Shown here in pieces: positions 22,254-34,590 of a stretch of DNA of 64,000 bases. The first letter of the stretch is position 1. Every line of letters starts with the position of its first letter. Both the position numbers and the translations under genes were made by a program. Location of the stretch: positions 151,393 through 215,392 of the forward strand of contig QANU01030108.1 in assembly GCA_003254905.1 (NCBI GenBank), in the 5' to 3' direction. The notes beneath the pieces are model-generated. The model saw only the letters and a program-made list of their open reading frames with translations. It was not told the DNA's origin and ran no database searches. This DNA comes from Nissolia schottii (lineage: Eukaryota > Streptophyta > Magnoliopsida > Fabales > Fabaceae).

Positions 22254-24407
22254 TGTCACGTCCCAACTTAGACCGTGACCACATGTATGGCTACTTCCCT
22301 ACGAAAGCACTGATGTGACATACTAAACATGTAATAAATGCAATGATAAATAAATACTAGCTGATTCTTTAATTAATAATTGAAAACTAATTAATAATTG
22401 AAAACTGTTTACATAATGTTTGAACTGAAATATGAATGAGTTACAAAGTAATAATGTCTAATAATGAAATTGATAAAACCACTAGGGATCCTGCCCTAAG
22501 TGTCCAGAGCACAACTACTAAAAGATTCTGGTAGACCCCACTGTGAAGTGGAGCTTACCACTAACGTTGGGTCCTCGCTGCTACTGGATAAGGGGGACAT
22601 CCTCACTACTCTCAGTCGAATCTGAAAATGGTTTAACAGAGGGGTGAGTTGTCAACTCAGTGGTGGGTGCCTTGGTACCACACAAGCCACACATACTGCA
22701 TATAATGACCTATAAACACATACATGTATACTGAAGGAACTAGCATGGTAAATAAAGCATATAACTGGATAACTGAAGTAACTGATAAAACTGAAAATAA
22801 CTGAAAAACTGAATACAATTGAATAATTGGAATAAATTGAATATAATTAAATAGCTGATAATTGGAAAGTAAAATCATACGTATGCCTACTCCCTGGTAG
22901 AGGAGCATGATTCAAAGGAGCCGCAACTCAACTTTACTTCGCCAAGAATGTTTTTGGGTGGTTCTGATACGCACGCAACCCAGATACCTGTGAGGGTACG
23001 CATACCCTAAGTCTGAGGAGCCTTGCGCTCCGGGGTCTAATAGGACACACATGCCATAACTAAGGAGCCTTGCGCTCTAGTAGGGCATGCATGCTACGGA
23101 GCCTTGTGCTCATATCTATCTATTGCTGGGTCTGAGTTAGGAGATCATAGGACCTCGTACTGTTCTAAATCATTTATCCTAGAATCTATTGTTTGTGAAG
23201 TCTTTTAAGGAATTGTCTTTCAATTACCCAGTTGTTAAGGCCTAAGGCTACTGATTATGACAAGTGTGTCCTATTTAACTAATCTTTGCTTATTAGTCTG
23301 ACTTAAGGACTATGGTCCCACACTTAGGACATGATTCCCAGGTAAGAGAGGTGCGTCACAGTGGACATCTTAAGTACCAGTCTTGTCTTAGCCAGAACCT
23401 GCCCCTTGTTAGGGTTCATGCCTTAATCGAAGTCTTTTTTAAAGTCTTATTGCTCAATCCTAATCAATCTTATCTAAGGGATATAGGGTCTAAGGGTTTA
23501 GGTCTCTGTCCTAACATAACATGGAATAAATATAACATAGCATAAGTATAAACACATGGCATATATAGCATATCACATAAGCATGACACTTACTGAGCAT
23601 GTATATCTATCTAAGTATTTACTAGCATGTTATAAACTAAATGAATATCTAACAAATTTCTATCATGCATGGCATAATTGACTCTATTGGTGGACCAACG
23701 TTGCACCGGGATCGCCACTCACCTGGAATATCGCAGAACGGAGGAACGTTGGTACTAGGGGCTCCTAGCGGCATGGCGTTGGCACTTGGAAAGTCAACCA
23801 AACCACCATTATAACCCATAAAACAAAACTTTAAAGTGGTATGCCCCGCAGTAGCTATTGTAGCATCGCTACAGTGTTCCAGCATCGCCACAGTGTCCTG
23901 AGGACCATCGTAGGCCACCACCAACACGGCGGCGGCGACAACCCACCTAAGAGGGAGAAAGAATTGAGCAGAACTCTTTTAATAGGGAAGAATGAGTCTG
24001 GACTTTGAGCGAGTTAAATGGGGGAGAAGAGCTCTATATATAGGTGAGGGGGTGGTTAAAGAAATGGGTCGGACCCCTACGTGAAGCTAACGCTGGGATC
24101 TCCTGACACCCTACATGAAGGCACTGCTTTCCCACGACAAAAAGACGAGAGAGAGAATAAAAAAAACTAAAGTGAATAATCTCACTAAAAGTGGAACCTT
24201 TATGATATTGAGTAAATTAGCAAGTTCAAACACTTGTGAGAAACTTCTATATATAGGGGGGAGCTCAATACCCCATCTAGATGTTGCTTTCAATGTGGGA
24301 CTTTAGTGCGTTGCAGTGCCCACATTCGGTCGTGCTGCTGCAGCATTGCAATGCACGTGTGTTTCCTTTTTCTCTCTTTTTCTTTTTTCTCTTTATGGGC
24401 CATCACA
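22254..24407 (-). mobile_element. Long gypsy-like LTR, minus orientation
   Basis: About 2.15 kb starting tgtcacgtcccaac and ending gggccatcaca on the plus strand. On the minus strand TATA-like blocks occur at about 24245-24256 and 24033-24044. It has no protein-coding domain. A short tandem array based on 'aggagccttgcgctc' lies at 23018-23115. Probably a solo LTR or half of a broken element; no clear 5-bp target duplication. Confidence 0.65.
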
Positions 24408-24409
24408 CT

Positions 24410-25150
24410 ATCATCTAGAAAACCCTTGACAACCCAGTATAGATAAGGTCGAGCTCAATGTAACCTTTGTGGCCTTGAACAATTGCAAACACCCTATAGA
24501 GGACACAAAGGCCGCTCAGATTTTTCAAAGAGTTGACAACTTTTATGTTATCATCAACAAGACAATGTTCCGATGAGGGTTCACTCACCAACTATTGAGA
24601 TGTCTAGAAATGGAAGAGACCCTCTGTGTCATGAAAGAGCTCCACCAGGGCATGTGTATGAGCCACATCAGAGGCTAGACCCTAGCATCAAAAGCCCTCT
24701 AGGAAGGATACTACTGACTAGTTATGAAAAATGATGGCATGACACTTGTAAGGAACTACAAAAAATGTCACCTCTTTGCTAAGACACTCTTAGCACCTTC
24801 CTATAAGCTTCATAACTCAAATTCTAGTTGGTATTTCCATAGATAGGGGATAGACATCCTCGGGCCATTTCTTGAGGGGAAAGGCTAGGTAAAGTGGCTC
24901 ATAGTAGCCATTGATTATTTCACCAAATGGATCGAGGCAGAGTCCTTAGCAACCATCAGCGGCGAGAAGGTTCGTTGTTTTATCTCCAAGAAAATAGTTT
25001 CCAGATATGGTATCTCCATCAAGCTAGTAAGCGATAATGCACTCAATTTCTAGACAGAAGAGTTGAAGAATATTGGGAGGACCTCAGAATTCACAGGCTT
25101 TATACCTCGGTGGAGCATCCTAAGACGAATGGGCATGCTGAGGTCAATGA
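24410..25150 (+). mobile_element. Integrase part of the gypsy fossil
   Basis: Traces of the integrase zinc-binding region (about 24690-24790) and core (IVAIDYFTKWIEAESLATI, then SRYGISIKLVSDN) at 24890-25060, same strand as the enclosing element. Reverse transcriptase is not visible. Broken fossil. Confidence 0.75.
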
Positions 25151-26237
25151 TACCTTAAATGATTAAGATTAATCTGATGTCAATGTGACCTTAATTCAAT
25201 TAAAATTGGCTAAATTTAGTCTCAAATTTGATATCTTAAACAATTAAGTTTAATATGAGGCTTAGTCTAGTGAAGTACACGAAAATTGGCTAAATCCATA
25301 GAAGTTTAGAATAAACAATAGGTAAAGAAAAGCAAAGATTTTTCATTAATATTAACAAAAATAATATACAAAGGGCAAAAAAAAGGGGAAAACAAAATCA
25401 TCAAGAGGCCTTAGGGCGAGGACGGTCGACAATCTAGACAAGGTTACAAACCCTATCCCTAGGATAGTAGGGGCTGACCACTATAGACCTTTCATCCCTT
25501 GCAGTAAGGGGATGAGTTCGACAAAAAAGCTGAAGTAGCTCATAATCTACATAGATGGAGTCTTGAGCCCTAATAGACCTATCCACCTAGGAGTAAGGGT
25601 CAAAACCCCCTCCACTATCCTTGGCATCAAAATTGTCATTGGTATTCTTAGAGATTATTTCCTCAGATATGGCTATAGTGAAATTTTAAAGAGAATACAC
25701 TCACAATAAGGAAAAAAAAAAAGGAATGGTAAAGGGTTGAAAGCACTAGGGAGGTTTTAATTCTCTAGAGAAGCTAAGGGAAGGAAGTAGGAAGAGTTTC
25801 CTTTCTTTCCTCTCCTCTATTTAAAGAGTTTGTCCCTCACTCTTCCCCCTAAAATTCGATGATTGATAATTGAAATAGCAAGAATCACACCCAACCTCAC
25901 CAATAATGCAGCCAAGGGCTCAAATTTGAGCAGACTAGATCAAACAGGCACAGATTGCATAGGCTCGATAACCATTATAAATATTGCCATATCAAAGGTC
26001 ATACCGTGGGGCTTTCCTCCCCCCCCCCCCCCCCNAAACTCAACCGAAGGTGAATAAGATTACTCGAGAGGACATGAACCCGCACTGAGCTTGGAAAAAA
26101 TAATTGCTTGAGCCAAGGGCTAAAGCTGAGCTCATGGGCATATTGCTTCTCACGATTGTAGCTGACTATTTAGGCTCGGACATAACTCTAGTAAGCTTAG
26201 ACACCACCTCATTGGTAATGACCAAGCTTAGGGGTTG
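25151..26237 (+). other. Non-coding 3' interior of the gypsy fossil
   Basis: No domain recognised. Contains a poly-C run at 26019-26034 ending in an N. Lies between the integrase traces and the 3' LTR. Confidence 0.5.
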
Positions 26238-26344
26238 TGTTCCAGACTCAGCCTAAGAGGCCCAATGACCAGGCCCAATGAGGCAACATGGAATAAAGGC
26301 TCATAGACAAGATTAAACCACATTGGTATGAAGTAGTGGAATGG

Positions 26345-26957
26345 AGTGAATGTAGTGGAATGGAGGAAGTGAAATGGATGCCAAGGGATGTCTTCAAAGC
26401 TGCAGGGGAGCCCTCTATTTATAGGCCCTGGACTGGCACTTTCGCTCAGCGCAAGCGTACAACCGCTCAGCGAGTAATGATTACTCGCTGAGCGAACTGT
26501 ACCATATCGCTGAGCAAACTCTCTGGATGGCTTGCAAGTGGCTTATCTTCTGACAGATTCGCGGCGGCTTGTCAACAGTGACGGCTGGCTCTTAGCTGGC
26601 TTCATAAATGCACTGCCTGCAAGTTGGCTTGGGTAAGTACAGTCGCTCAGCGAGTAATGATTACTCGCTGAGGGTAGCGTGCTAATCGCTGGGCGATGAG
26701 GGTTACGTCGCTGAGCGGTTCCCACTTTCTGCACTTGTTCTTCTTCCATTGTTCATTGCAACAATTGCATGGCATTCTCCCCTTCCATTTCCTACCGTTT
26801 TCCTGCAATAATTACAATAATTTAAACCATTAACTACCTTTTGATTCATTGTATGAAACTTGTATTGATTTGGAAGTATTTTAACTGTTTCATACTAATT
26901 AAGAACAGATAAGTGCCATTTGTCCTCTAGATTTTTATCCTAATTTGGCACTTATCA
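26345..26957 (-). mobile_element. Solo LTR inserted in the gypsy 3' LTR
   Basis: The minus strand begins TGATAAGTGCCAAATTAGG at 26957, with a TATA block 'cctataaatagagg' near 26430. The surrounding 3' LTR resumes at 26958. The left border is approximate. It contains two copies of a hairpin built on CGCTCAGCGAGTAA (26454-26487 and 26643-26673). No coding sequence. Confidence 0.6.
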
Positions 26958-27029
26958 GGAACCTCTAAGGGATCTCACACAAGCCACTAACGCACTCTAA
27001 ACCCCATTGGGTTAGGTCATAACACCTAT

Positions 27030-27585
27030 TAAATTTATTTATTTTTGACAATTTTTAAAACTAAATCCATTAAACTTCACCATCATTTCATGATCTAATA
27101 TGATATATTGATGTGTCATATAATCTAATGTGATAAATTAATACTTTTTAATATAATATTTGTGGAAATGTGTATCATATGTTCAAATGGTCCCTAAATT
27201 TCTAAATCTCTTACAAGTTAGCCCTTTCAATGTTTTGACTATTAAAAAGTTTGTCAAGATCATATGAATCATGAAATAATGATAAAATTTGATGAATTTA
27301 GTTCTAAAAATGTTCGAAAGTAGAGGAATTTAATGGGAGGAGATATTTACCCTTATAGATAATATAATGAGTTTTTTTATGAAGACAATATAATGAGTTG
27401 TGAATGTGATTAGTTAACCGTGTAAAATATTGTATAAAGACAATATATCAAAATTAATTTCTTAAAAATTATGCATCAACATCTAATTATTTTTATGCCA
27501 CTTTTGTTTTCCTTCATTTTCCTAGTGTGTGGAAAAGTTAATTTGGCTTAAACTTATAGTAGTGTTGTTTTTCATTTTTTCAATG
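27030..27585. other. AT-rich intergenic sequence
   Basis: No gene or clear repeat border seen. Confidence 0.5.
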
Positions 27586-29601
27586 GGTTAATTATGTTTT
27601 TAATCCTTCATATATTGTGAATTTTGTATTTTACCTCTCATAAATTTTTTGTTAGTAAATCATTCCTCATAAAAAAAATGTTAGATTTTAATCTCTACCG
27701 TCTATTTGGGTTGTTAACTACTGACGTGGCAGTTAACTTGGCTACATGGCAATCACATGCCATGACATAGGGTTAATTTAGTTTTTAGTTCTTCATAAAT
27801 TTTGAATTTGTGTTTTACTCCTCATAAATTTTTTGTTAGGAAATCATCCCTCATAAAAAAAATTGTTAGATTTTAATCTCTGCCGTCCATTTGGGTTGTT
27901 AACTGCTGACATGACAGTTAACTTGGCCACATGGCAGTCACATGCCACACACATGACATAGGGTTAATTTAGTTTTTAGTTCTTCATAAATTGAAAATTT
28001 TGTTTTTTACCACTCATAAATTTTTCATTAGGAAATAGTCCCTTATAAACGTTTTCATTAGGAAATTGTCCCTCACAAAAATTTTTTGTTAGGTTTTAGT
28101 TTCTATCATCCTCCATTTCGACCATTAAATATTGTCGTGGCAGTTTACTTGGCCATGCAGAAAACATAGTTGACCTATTATTCAAACTGACCCATCCAAA
28201 CTTGACCCAGGTTCAATATTTTTTTTAAAAAAACATCCCCAACTCTTCCCCTCTCACTCTCTCCCCGCTCCCTTTCTCTCCCACCTCACCACTATGGCTC
28301 TCCCTCACCCCACATTCGAGTTGCTGTTGACCCTCCTCTTCGTCGTTAAGGTTCATGATGATGATTATATTTTTTAATTTAGGGCCATGGATCACTAGAG
28401 TTGTTGAAATGGGCTGAACCCGATGTGCTAACCCAAATGGCTTGAAAATATGGGCGGACTGGGCGAAAGAAATATGAAGAGAAAAAAAATTTGAGTTGAC
28501 TCAACTTAGCCCAAACCGAATTGGCCCAACCTTCTTTGGGCTAGGTTAGCCTGATGACCCAAACACCTCTTTTAATATATTATAATAATAATAATATGAT
28601 GTGGATTTTTTTTTTGCCCTTACATGTGCACTTGTTCAATAAGTTTAAATATGAAGGAACCCTCTAATATGGAGGATATAAATAAAGAGACAAGTAAGTT
28701 GAAAATGTTAATAAATATAGGGGAGGTTCACGACTATTGAGTTTTTGAAGCAATACCTGATATTTTAGACTTGAACAACTACATTAGCGTAAATTTTACT
28801 TTTGTAGATTTAGTTTATCTAATTTCATGCGTTTGACCCCCTAACGTAAATGGTTTGTGCTTTTTATTAACTTTAAAAAAAAGTGTTATAGTCTTGTTAC
28901 GTAACTTACGCAACTAAAAGATAAACAAAGCATTTGTAACTAGCTCTAGTATGTTGTAATTGATTGCTTAAATTGAATGCAAAATATATTTTCATAATTT
29001 TCTTTGTTATATAATCATATTCAAACATTTGAGAGTTGAAAATTAATTCAAATCAACTCAAAATTAAGCCAAAATAATCTCAATATTATATAGACTAGTT
29101 ACTTTATTTTTAGTCAATAAAATTTAATTACACATTATTACCAAACTTTACCAACTTCAAAGTAGTATATATATTTAAAAAATTTAAGTTAACAAAACAT
29201 GGGTCCATGGGATAGCCTGAAAATGGCTATGATAAAAATGGGCTGGCATTTTACTAGTTCAAAAATAACATAACATGAAATAGCTTTACTTGATGTGGTC
29301 CAATCTGAATGGGCCAGCCCAACCCCAACCCATTTTGATCCCTCTATGGATTATAGGTAATGGGGGGTAGGGCATTAATTAGGCAGTTCATGTCAAGGTT
29401 TGGGTTTAGTGCTCATGTACATGACATGTGTTTGTTATATGGCCAAGTTAACTGCACATTAGCCGTTAACTACCCAGATGGAAGGTGATAGAGACTAAAA
29501 CCTAACAAAAAAAATTATGAGGGACGATTTCCAAACGAAAAATTTATAAGAGGTAAAACACAAAATTCAAAATTTATGAGTGACTAAAAACATAATTAAC
29601 C
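27586..29601. mobile_element. Large foldback element with tandemly repeated left end
   Basis: Begins 'ggttaattatgtttttaat' and ends with the reverse complement 'cataattaacc'. The left terminal block (about 190 bp) occurs three times in tandem (about 27586, 27773 and 27961) while the right end has it once (about 29390-29601). The interior has a second inverted pair around 28390-28560 and 29190-29345, with phrases such as 'ggcccaacc'. No coding domain. A clear target duplication was not found. Related in end sequence to the elements at 3496, 30040 and 44251. Confidence 0.7.
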
Positions 29602-30029
29602 TTTTTTTAATTGTGTTGATGAGCATTATTTTCATTTTATTTTTCCAAAAGAAAGGCCCATTGAAGATGGGAAAGGCTTACGCCCCATAAATTTTGGGAT
29701 ATATCAGAATAGCATACGAAGGCGTGCTAAATAACTTTATGGATCAATTAACGTCAGATGCCTTTGGGCTATGCCAATATAGCAATCATGTTTGGGAACA
29801 TCATAAAATAGTTTTTTTTTTTCAAAGAAAAGTTGTTTTCTAAAAAGTCCTCGCGTTTGACAAACTAACTGAAGTTAAGCAATAGTTCTTTTTTGATATA
29901 AAATTAAAGTTGTTTCGGATAAAAAAGGCTTTAAGTTACTTTAAAAATAGCTGTTAATTTGCTTTTCTTGATTAAAAAAAATTATTTTTCTCATATTTTT
30001 GTCACATTGACCCTAAACATTAAATACTA
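29602..30029. other. Intergenic sequence between two foldback elements
   Basis: No gene. A 'gtttgggaacatcataaaata' block at about 29787-29810 recurs in similar form near 47850, so part of it is repetitive. Confidence 0.4.
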
Positions 30030-30039
30030 TATAACGAAT

Positions 30040-31273
30040 GCTTAATTAAGTTTTTAACCCCTGTAAAATTTCAAAGTTTGTTTTTAGTCCCTGTGTAAAA
30101 TTTTTAATCGCTGTAAAATTTCAAAGTTTGTTTTTAGTCCTTGTGTCTGACTGTGGTTAACGGCGTTGACATGACCATGCCACGTGGCATAAAGTTTTGT
30201 TATGCCATGTGGCACGTCACGTCAGCGCCGTTAATCCCAACCAGACACAAGGACTAAAAACAAACTTTGAAATTTTACAGGGACTAAAAACAAACTTTAA
30301 AATTTTACAGGGACTAAAAACTAAATTTTATTTAAATTATTTTTTTTGCCTATGAAAGGGTAAAACTAACATCAAACAATTTTTTGTTTTATATTTATTT
30401 TAAATAATTTTTACTAAAATTATTTAAATAATTTTAATCACATATTTAATAATTTAAATAATTTAAAATAATTTTGAAATTTTTTTAATTAATATGAATA
30501 TGATTTAATAGTTTAAATTATTTAAAGTTTGTTAAAATAAAAATAGTTACTTTTTTATTTAATATTAGTTAGTATTAATATTAAATATATATTTAGAACA
30601 TGGTGGCAATATATAAAGAAGATTACATAAATATTAAGTAGGAGTATGTTAATTTATTAGGATATATATTAGGATAATTTATGATATGTATAGAGTGCTT
30701 AAGTGGACTACAAGTAAAGTGTAGTGTGGCATATCCTAAATTAGCTTAATATATATCCTAATAAATTAACATACTCCTACTCAGTACTTATGTAATCTTC
30801 TTTGTATATTGCCACCATGTTCCAAATATATATTTAATATTTATACTAACTAATATTAAGTAAAAAAAGTATATATAATTATTTTAACAAACTTTAAATA
30901 ATTTAAACTACTAAATCATGTTCATATTAATAAAAAAAATGTCAAAATTATTTAAATGATTAAATATGTGATTAAAATTATTTAAAATAAATATAAAACA
31001 AAAAAATTGTTTGATGTTGGTTTGACCCTTTCATAGACACAAAAAAATGATTTAAATAAAATTTAGTTTTTAGCCCCTGTAAAATTTTAAAGTTTATTTT
31101 TAGTCTCTGTAAAATTTCAAAGTTTGTTTTTAGTCCCTGTGTCTGGCTTGGGTTGACGGCGCTGACGTGGTCGTGCCACGTGGCATAAAGAAATTTTACA
31201 GGGACTAAAAATTTTTACACAGGAACTAAAAACAAACTTTGAAATTTTCAGGGGCTAAAAACTTAATTAAGCC
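30040..31273. mobile_element. 1.2-kb foldback element (near-perfect palindrome)
   Basis: Ends gcttaattaagttttta and its reverse complement, flanked by an imperfect 10-bp duplication, tataacgaat at 30030-30039 and tataatgaat at 31274-31283. The left arm (30040 to about 30690) and right arm (about 30730-31273) match over most of their length, including 'aacatggtggcaatata' and 'ttaatttattaggatatata'. The spacer is only about 40 bp. Each end also carries its own smaller foldback around 'tgccacgtggcataaag'. Mutator-like by long arms and 9-10 bp duplication, but with no transposase. Confidence 0.88.
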
Positions 31274-31589
31274 TATAATGAATGTGTTTGTTTTCACTTT
31301 TAAAAAAAGTTATTAAAATTAACTTTTAATATAGAGTTTAAAATGCTAAAAACAAGTTATTTTGTTTAAATTCTCTAAAAAAAATTAAAAATAGATTTTT
31401 TTTAGATTCAAATTATTGTTAAAATTTATGCAAATATACGAAACTAATTATTTAAAAAAATTGATTATTTTGACAAATAAACTAAAACAAACGCACCCAA
31501 TATAAATGATTATTTTATACTTTTTTAGTAATTCGTAATTAGTTTTCATAAAAACGTTAAAACCGTTAAACTAAAATCATGCTTATAAA

Positions 31590-32385
31590 CATGAACATAA
31601 CATGATGGCTAAAATAAGTCATGGGCAACAACTCACTCACATGCGTTGTTGTAAGAGTGGTGTTGCAACTTGCAATGACTTGCAGAACTCCGAATGACGT
31701 TCCCTAACTGACATGGAGACATACATAGGAATTACTAACACATGGAATCAACGAAATGATATAAATGGGAGTGAAAAAGTGCAACTAGGTACTGCTCATG
31801 AACACTACGACGCTCTAACAGCATTACAACATTGACATTGCACCAAACCCTAAGCTAGCCCCAGTGCCATTGTGCCCTCGCAGTGCAATTGCAATGGCAA
31901 GCATAGTGCCATGGTGCCATGGTGCCCTGATAGCTCCATTGTGCTGGCTCCGTTACTAGAAACCCTAGAACTACAAATGGAAGACTAGGGGACATACCAC
32001 TTATAAAGAACACTGACCGATCTCCTTTGATCTCTCACACTCCTCAAAGACCCAATTAAAACTTCGCAAGGGTCTACACTAGGAGGGAACTTCACTTGCA
32101 CTTGTGGAAAAAAATAATTAAAATAATTATTTTCCAATGCAAACTAAGACTCATGAGGTAAGACTCTATTTATAAGGGAATGCTAGCACCTCCACCACTA
32201 GAAATAAGAGCTTTGGGACTTTGAATGTCAGTCAGACCACCATTGCGCCCCCGCAACGCAATTGCGTTGGTGTTGGTGGCCTCCGGCTCCATGGCGCCCT
32301 CCTGGTGCCATTGCGCTATTGTCGGGGCCCAAAAGTCAACCTTTTTCTTTACTAATATTACCCAATTTGGATTACTTAGACATTG
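31590..32385 (-). mobile_element. Gypsy-like LTR fragment
   Basis: Minus-strand promoter block 'cccttataaatagag' (about 32165-32180) and GC-richer patches such as 'gcaacgcaattgcg' resemble the LTRs at 22254 and 61334. No coding domain. Borders approximate. Confidence 0.45.
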
Positions 32386-32401
32386 TATTCTATACTTTAA
32401 G

Positions 32402-34093
32402 TGTTACTCATGGACTCGAGCATAACTTTATGTTTTGATGATAAAAACAAAAAGACAAAAGGACAACACAAAAAGCTTTGGAGATCAAGAGGATGCTTTC
32501 AAGATTTATTTTATTTTGATCTTCTTGGTAGTAATAGGTCTCTAGTATATGTGTTAAAAGCTTTTCAAAAGAAAAGTTCCTTAAAGCCATCCTATGATCA
32601 TTTGCATCGCGTGATTTTCTTAAAATGTTTATTTTAAGGATTTACTTCGGTACCCCGTAAACTTCAAGGGTATCGATACCATAGCGTTTAAGATTTTGTC
32701 AAGTTTCCCACTAACTCAAATTGTTTATTATTTTAAATTTGTGATTGAATCACAACCATTCAAGTACAAGGAGATATAGATACCTTCATAAAATGTTGGG
32801 TACCGAAGGAAGAACCTTTTTTTAAAAAAAGAAAAAAGCTCGTTTAAGTCGTTTGGAAAAGGCTACATACACACATCCTTGTTTAAAAAAAAAATTGTAA
32901 CCTTTTTTTGGAGACTAGGTGAATCGATTCACCTATAGGTATGAATCAATTCATATGGATATAATTTAAAATGTTTCGAAAATTCTCTTTCTGATGAATC
33001 AATTCATTGAGAATTAAATTGGTTCATGAAAATGCGAGATTAATATAGTAAAATTCAGATTGAATTGAATCGATTCACTAAAACACATGAATCAATTCAT
33101 CCTAATGTGCCAAATCAAAAATTGCAAGTTCTGATTTTTTTTATGATATCATTCCTTCTTTAAGGGTTAGCCTTCTTGGGACCTCATATGCACATTTTTC
33201 CATAGATTCAATAGCCAAAATCCTTTTCGAAACTCTGTTAAATTGTTTTATCACTCAATCATATTATATTAGCTCTTGTGATCACTTGAGAAAAATTTCT
33301 TGAGAAAGAGCTTCTAAGCTTCATTTGTATATATGTTCTTTGGAAGAGTGAATTAAGAAATATACTCAAGAGTTTTTCACTATTTTGAGAAAAATTGTTT
33401 GGTATATTTAATCTTTTTGATTGAAAAGCTTGTAGAGGAGAAAGGTGTGAACCTTTCACATTTCTAGAGTGTGTGCTCTAGAAATTTTCTTAGGGTGAGG
33501 AACCCTTGGGATAATCCAAACACTAGGTTAGGGATAACCCTGAAAGTGTAAGAGTTGTATGTGGTTTTAAATGTTTACAAGTACCTGTGAAAATTTGTTT
33601 GATATATTGAAAAACCCTAAGCTTGCTTAGGTACTAGATGTAGATCAAGTAGTTGAATTGAATCAATATAAATTCCTTCTGTTACACTTTTCTTCCCTTC
33701 TCTCATTTATCATTCAAGCGTTCAATCCAAACATATTTATTTTGTGCTTTTTGTTTTGAAAAGAGTTTTTGGATTTAAATTGTTCTTGCCATTAAAATGT
33801 TAACAATTGTGTGTTTATATACATTGGTATGTATTCAATCTTTGACAGAGAATAATTTATTTGGATTTTTATTTTTCATTTTGTGCTTTTTGATTCAAAC
33901 ACAACATTTTTCATTTGTCTTCCACAATCTGATTCAAACAAAATTAATTCTAGAAACTAAATTAATTTCTTTTTGTAAAATAAAAATGTTGCTGCTATAT
34001 CTTTTTTGTCAAAACATGTGTGAGGTTTTTGAAAAAGTTTTGAAACAAAGTTTTTATTTGCTACGCAATTCACTCCCCCCCCCCTCTTGAGTA
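32402..34093 (+). mobile_element. Copia-type LTR (probably solo)
   Basis: Starts tgttactcatggactcgag, continues 'ttttgatgataaaaacaaa', and ends near 'caattcactcccccccccct', start and end phrases typical of large legume copia LTRs. The central part (32920-33110) has repeated 'gaatcgattcac' and 'gaatcaattcat' palindromes. No protein domain. Confidence 0.55.
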
Positions 34094-34129
34094 AGTGAAG
34101 CCACTGAAGAACATTAAGTTACGGAATTT

Positions 34130-34590
34130 ACAGGTCATCACCCGTTGCCTTAGTTGGTTCTGCTCAACCACATATTGTTATCTCTGCTGGTTCTGCCCAA
34201 CCTCAAATTGCCCAAACCTCTACCGGTTCATCCTCCCACGCCTCTGCTGGTTCCGTCCAAACCTCTATTGGTTACAACTAAGCCTTTACTAGTTTTGTAC
34301 TTTGGTATCCAAATTCAAGATGGTTTCGTCAACACTTACTTGAGTTTGAGAAGGGTGTTAAGATATTACTTGTCTTATCTATTAAGACATTTACCTATTT
34401 TATCTGTTAAGATATTTATCTATATTATCTGTTAAAATACTTACTTATCCTATCGGTTAAGTTTATTATAATTATTTGTATCTTATGTTCAATCTATAAA
34501 TAGGTATACTATCTTTGTACTCACATAGCACAACAATTAATAATATTATTTTTAGTTATTCTTATTCTATTATGTCTTTCGAGTGTGCCT
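34130..34590 (+). mobile_element. Copia 3' end with LTR
   Basis: A polypurine tract 'gagaaggg' directly precedes tgttaagatattac at 34356, the likely start of a 3' LTR. 'ctataaataggtatac' (about 34495-34510) would be its TATA region. The preceding 220 bp are the tail of the internal region, with short repeats around 'gctggttctgcccaacc'. The rest of the element is absent. Confidence 0.6.

Larger units (their letters stand above)
19560..27024 (+). mobile_element. Ty3/gypsy retrotransposon fossil with nested insertions
   Basis: Bounded by a perfect 5-bp duplication cctat (19555-19559 and 27025-27029). The 5' LTR is 19560-20016 (TGTACTAGACT...CA), followed by a primer-binding-like 'ttggcccccaccg'. 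A gag-like region around 20349-20645 includes LKPYDGRGDPNTFL. The 3' LTR starts at 26238 (TGTTCCAGACT) and ends at 27024. The interior is interrupted from about 20990 to 24407 by other LTRs, and integrase traces follow. Most of pol is absent and the two LTRs have diverged visibly, so the copy is old and clearly broken in several places. Confidence 0.88.
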
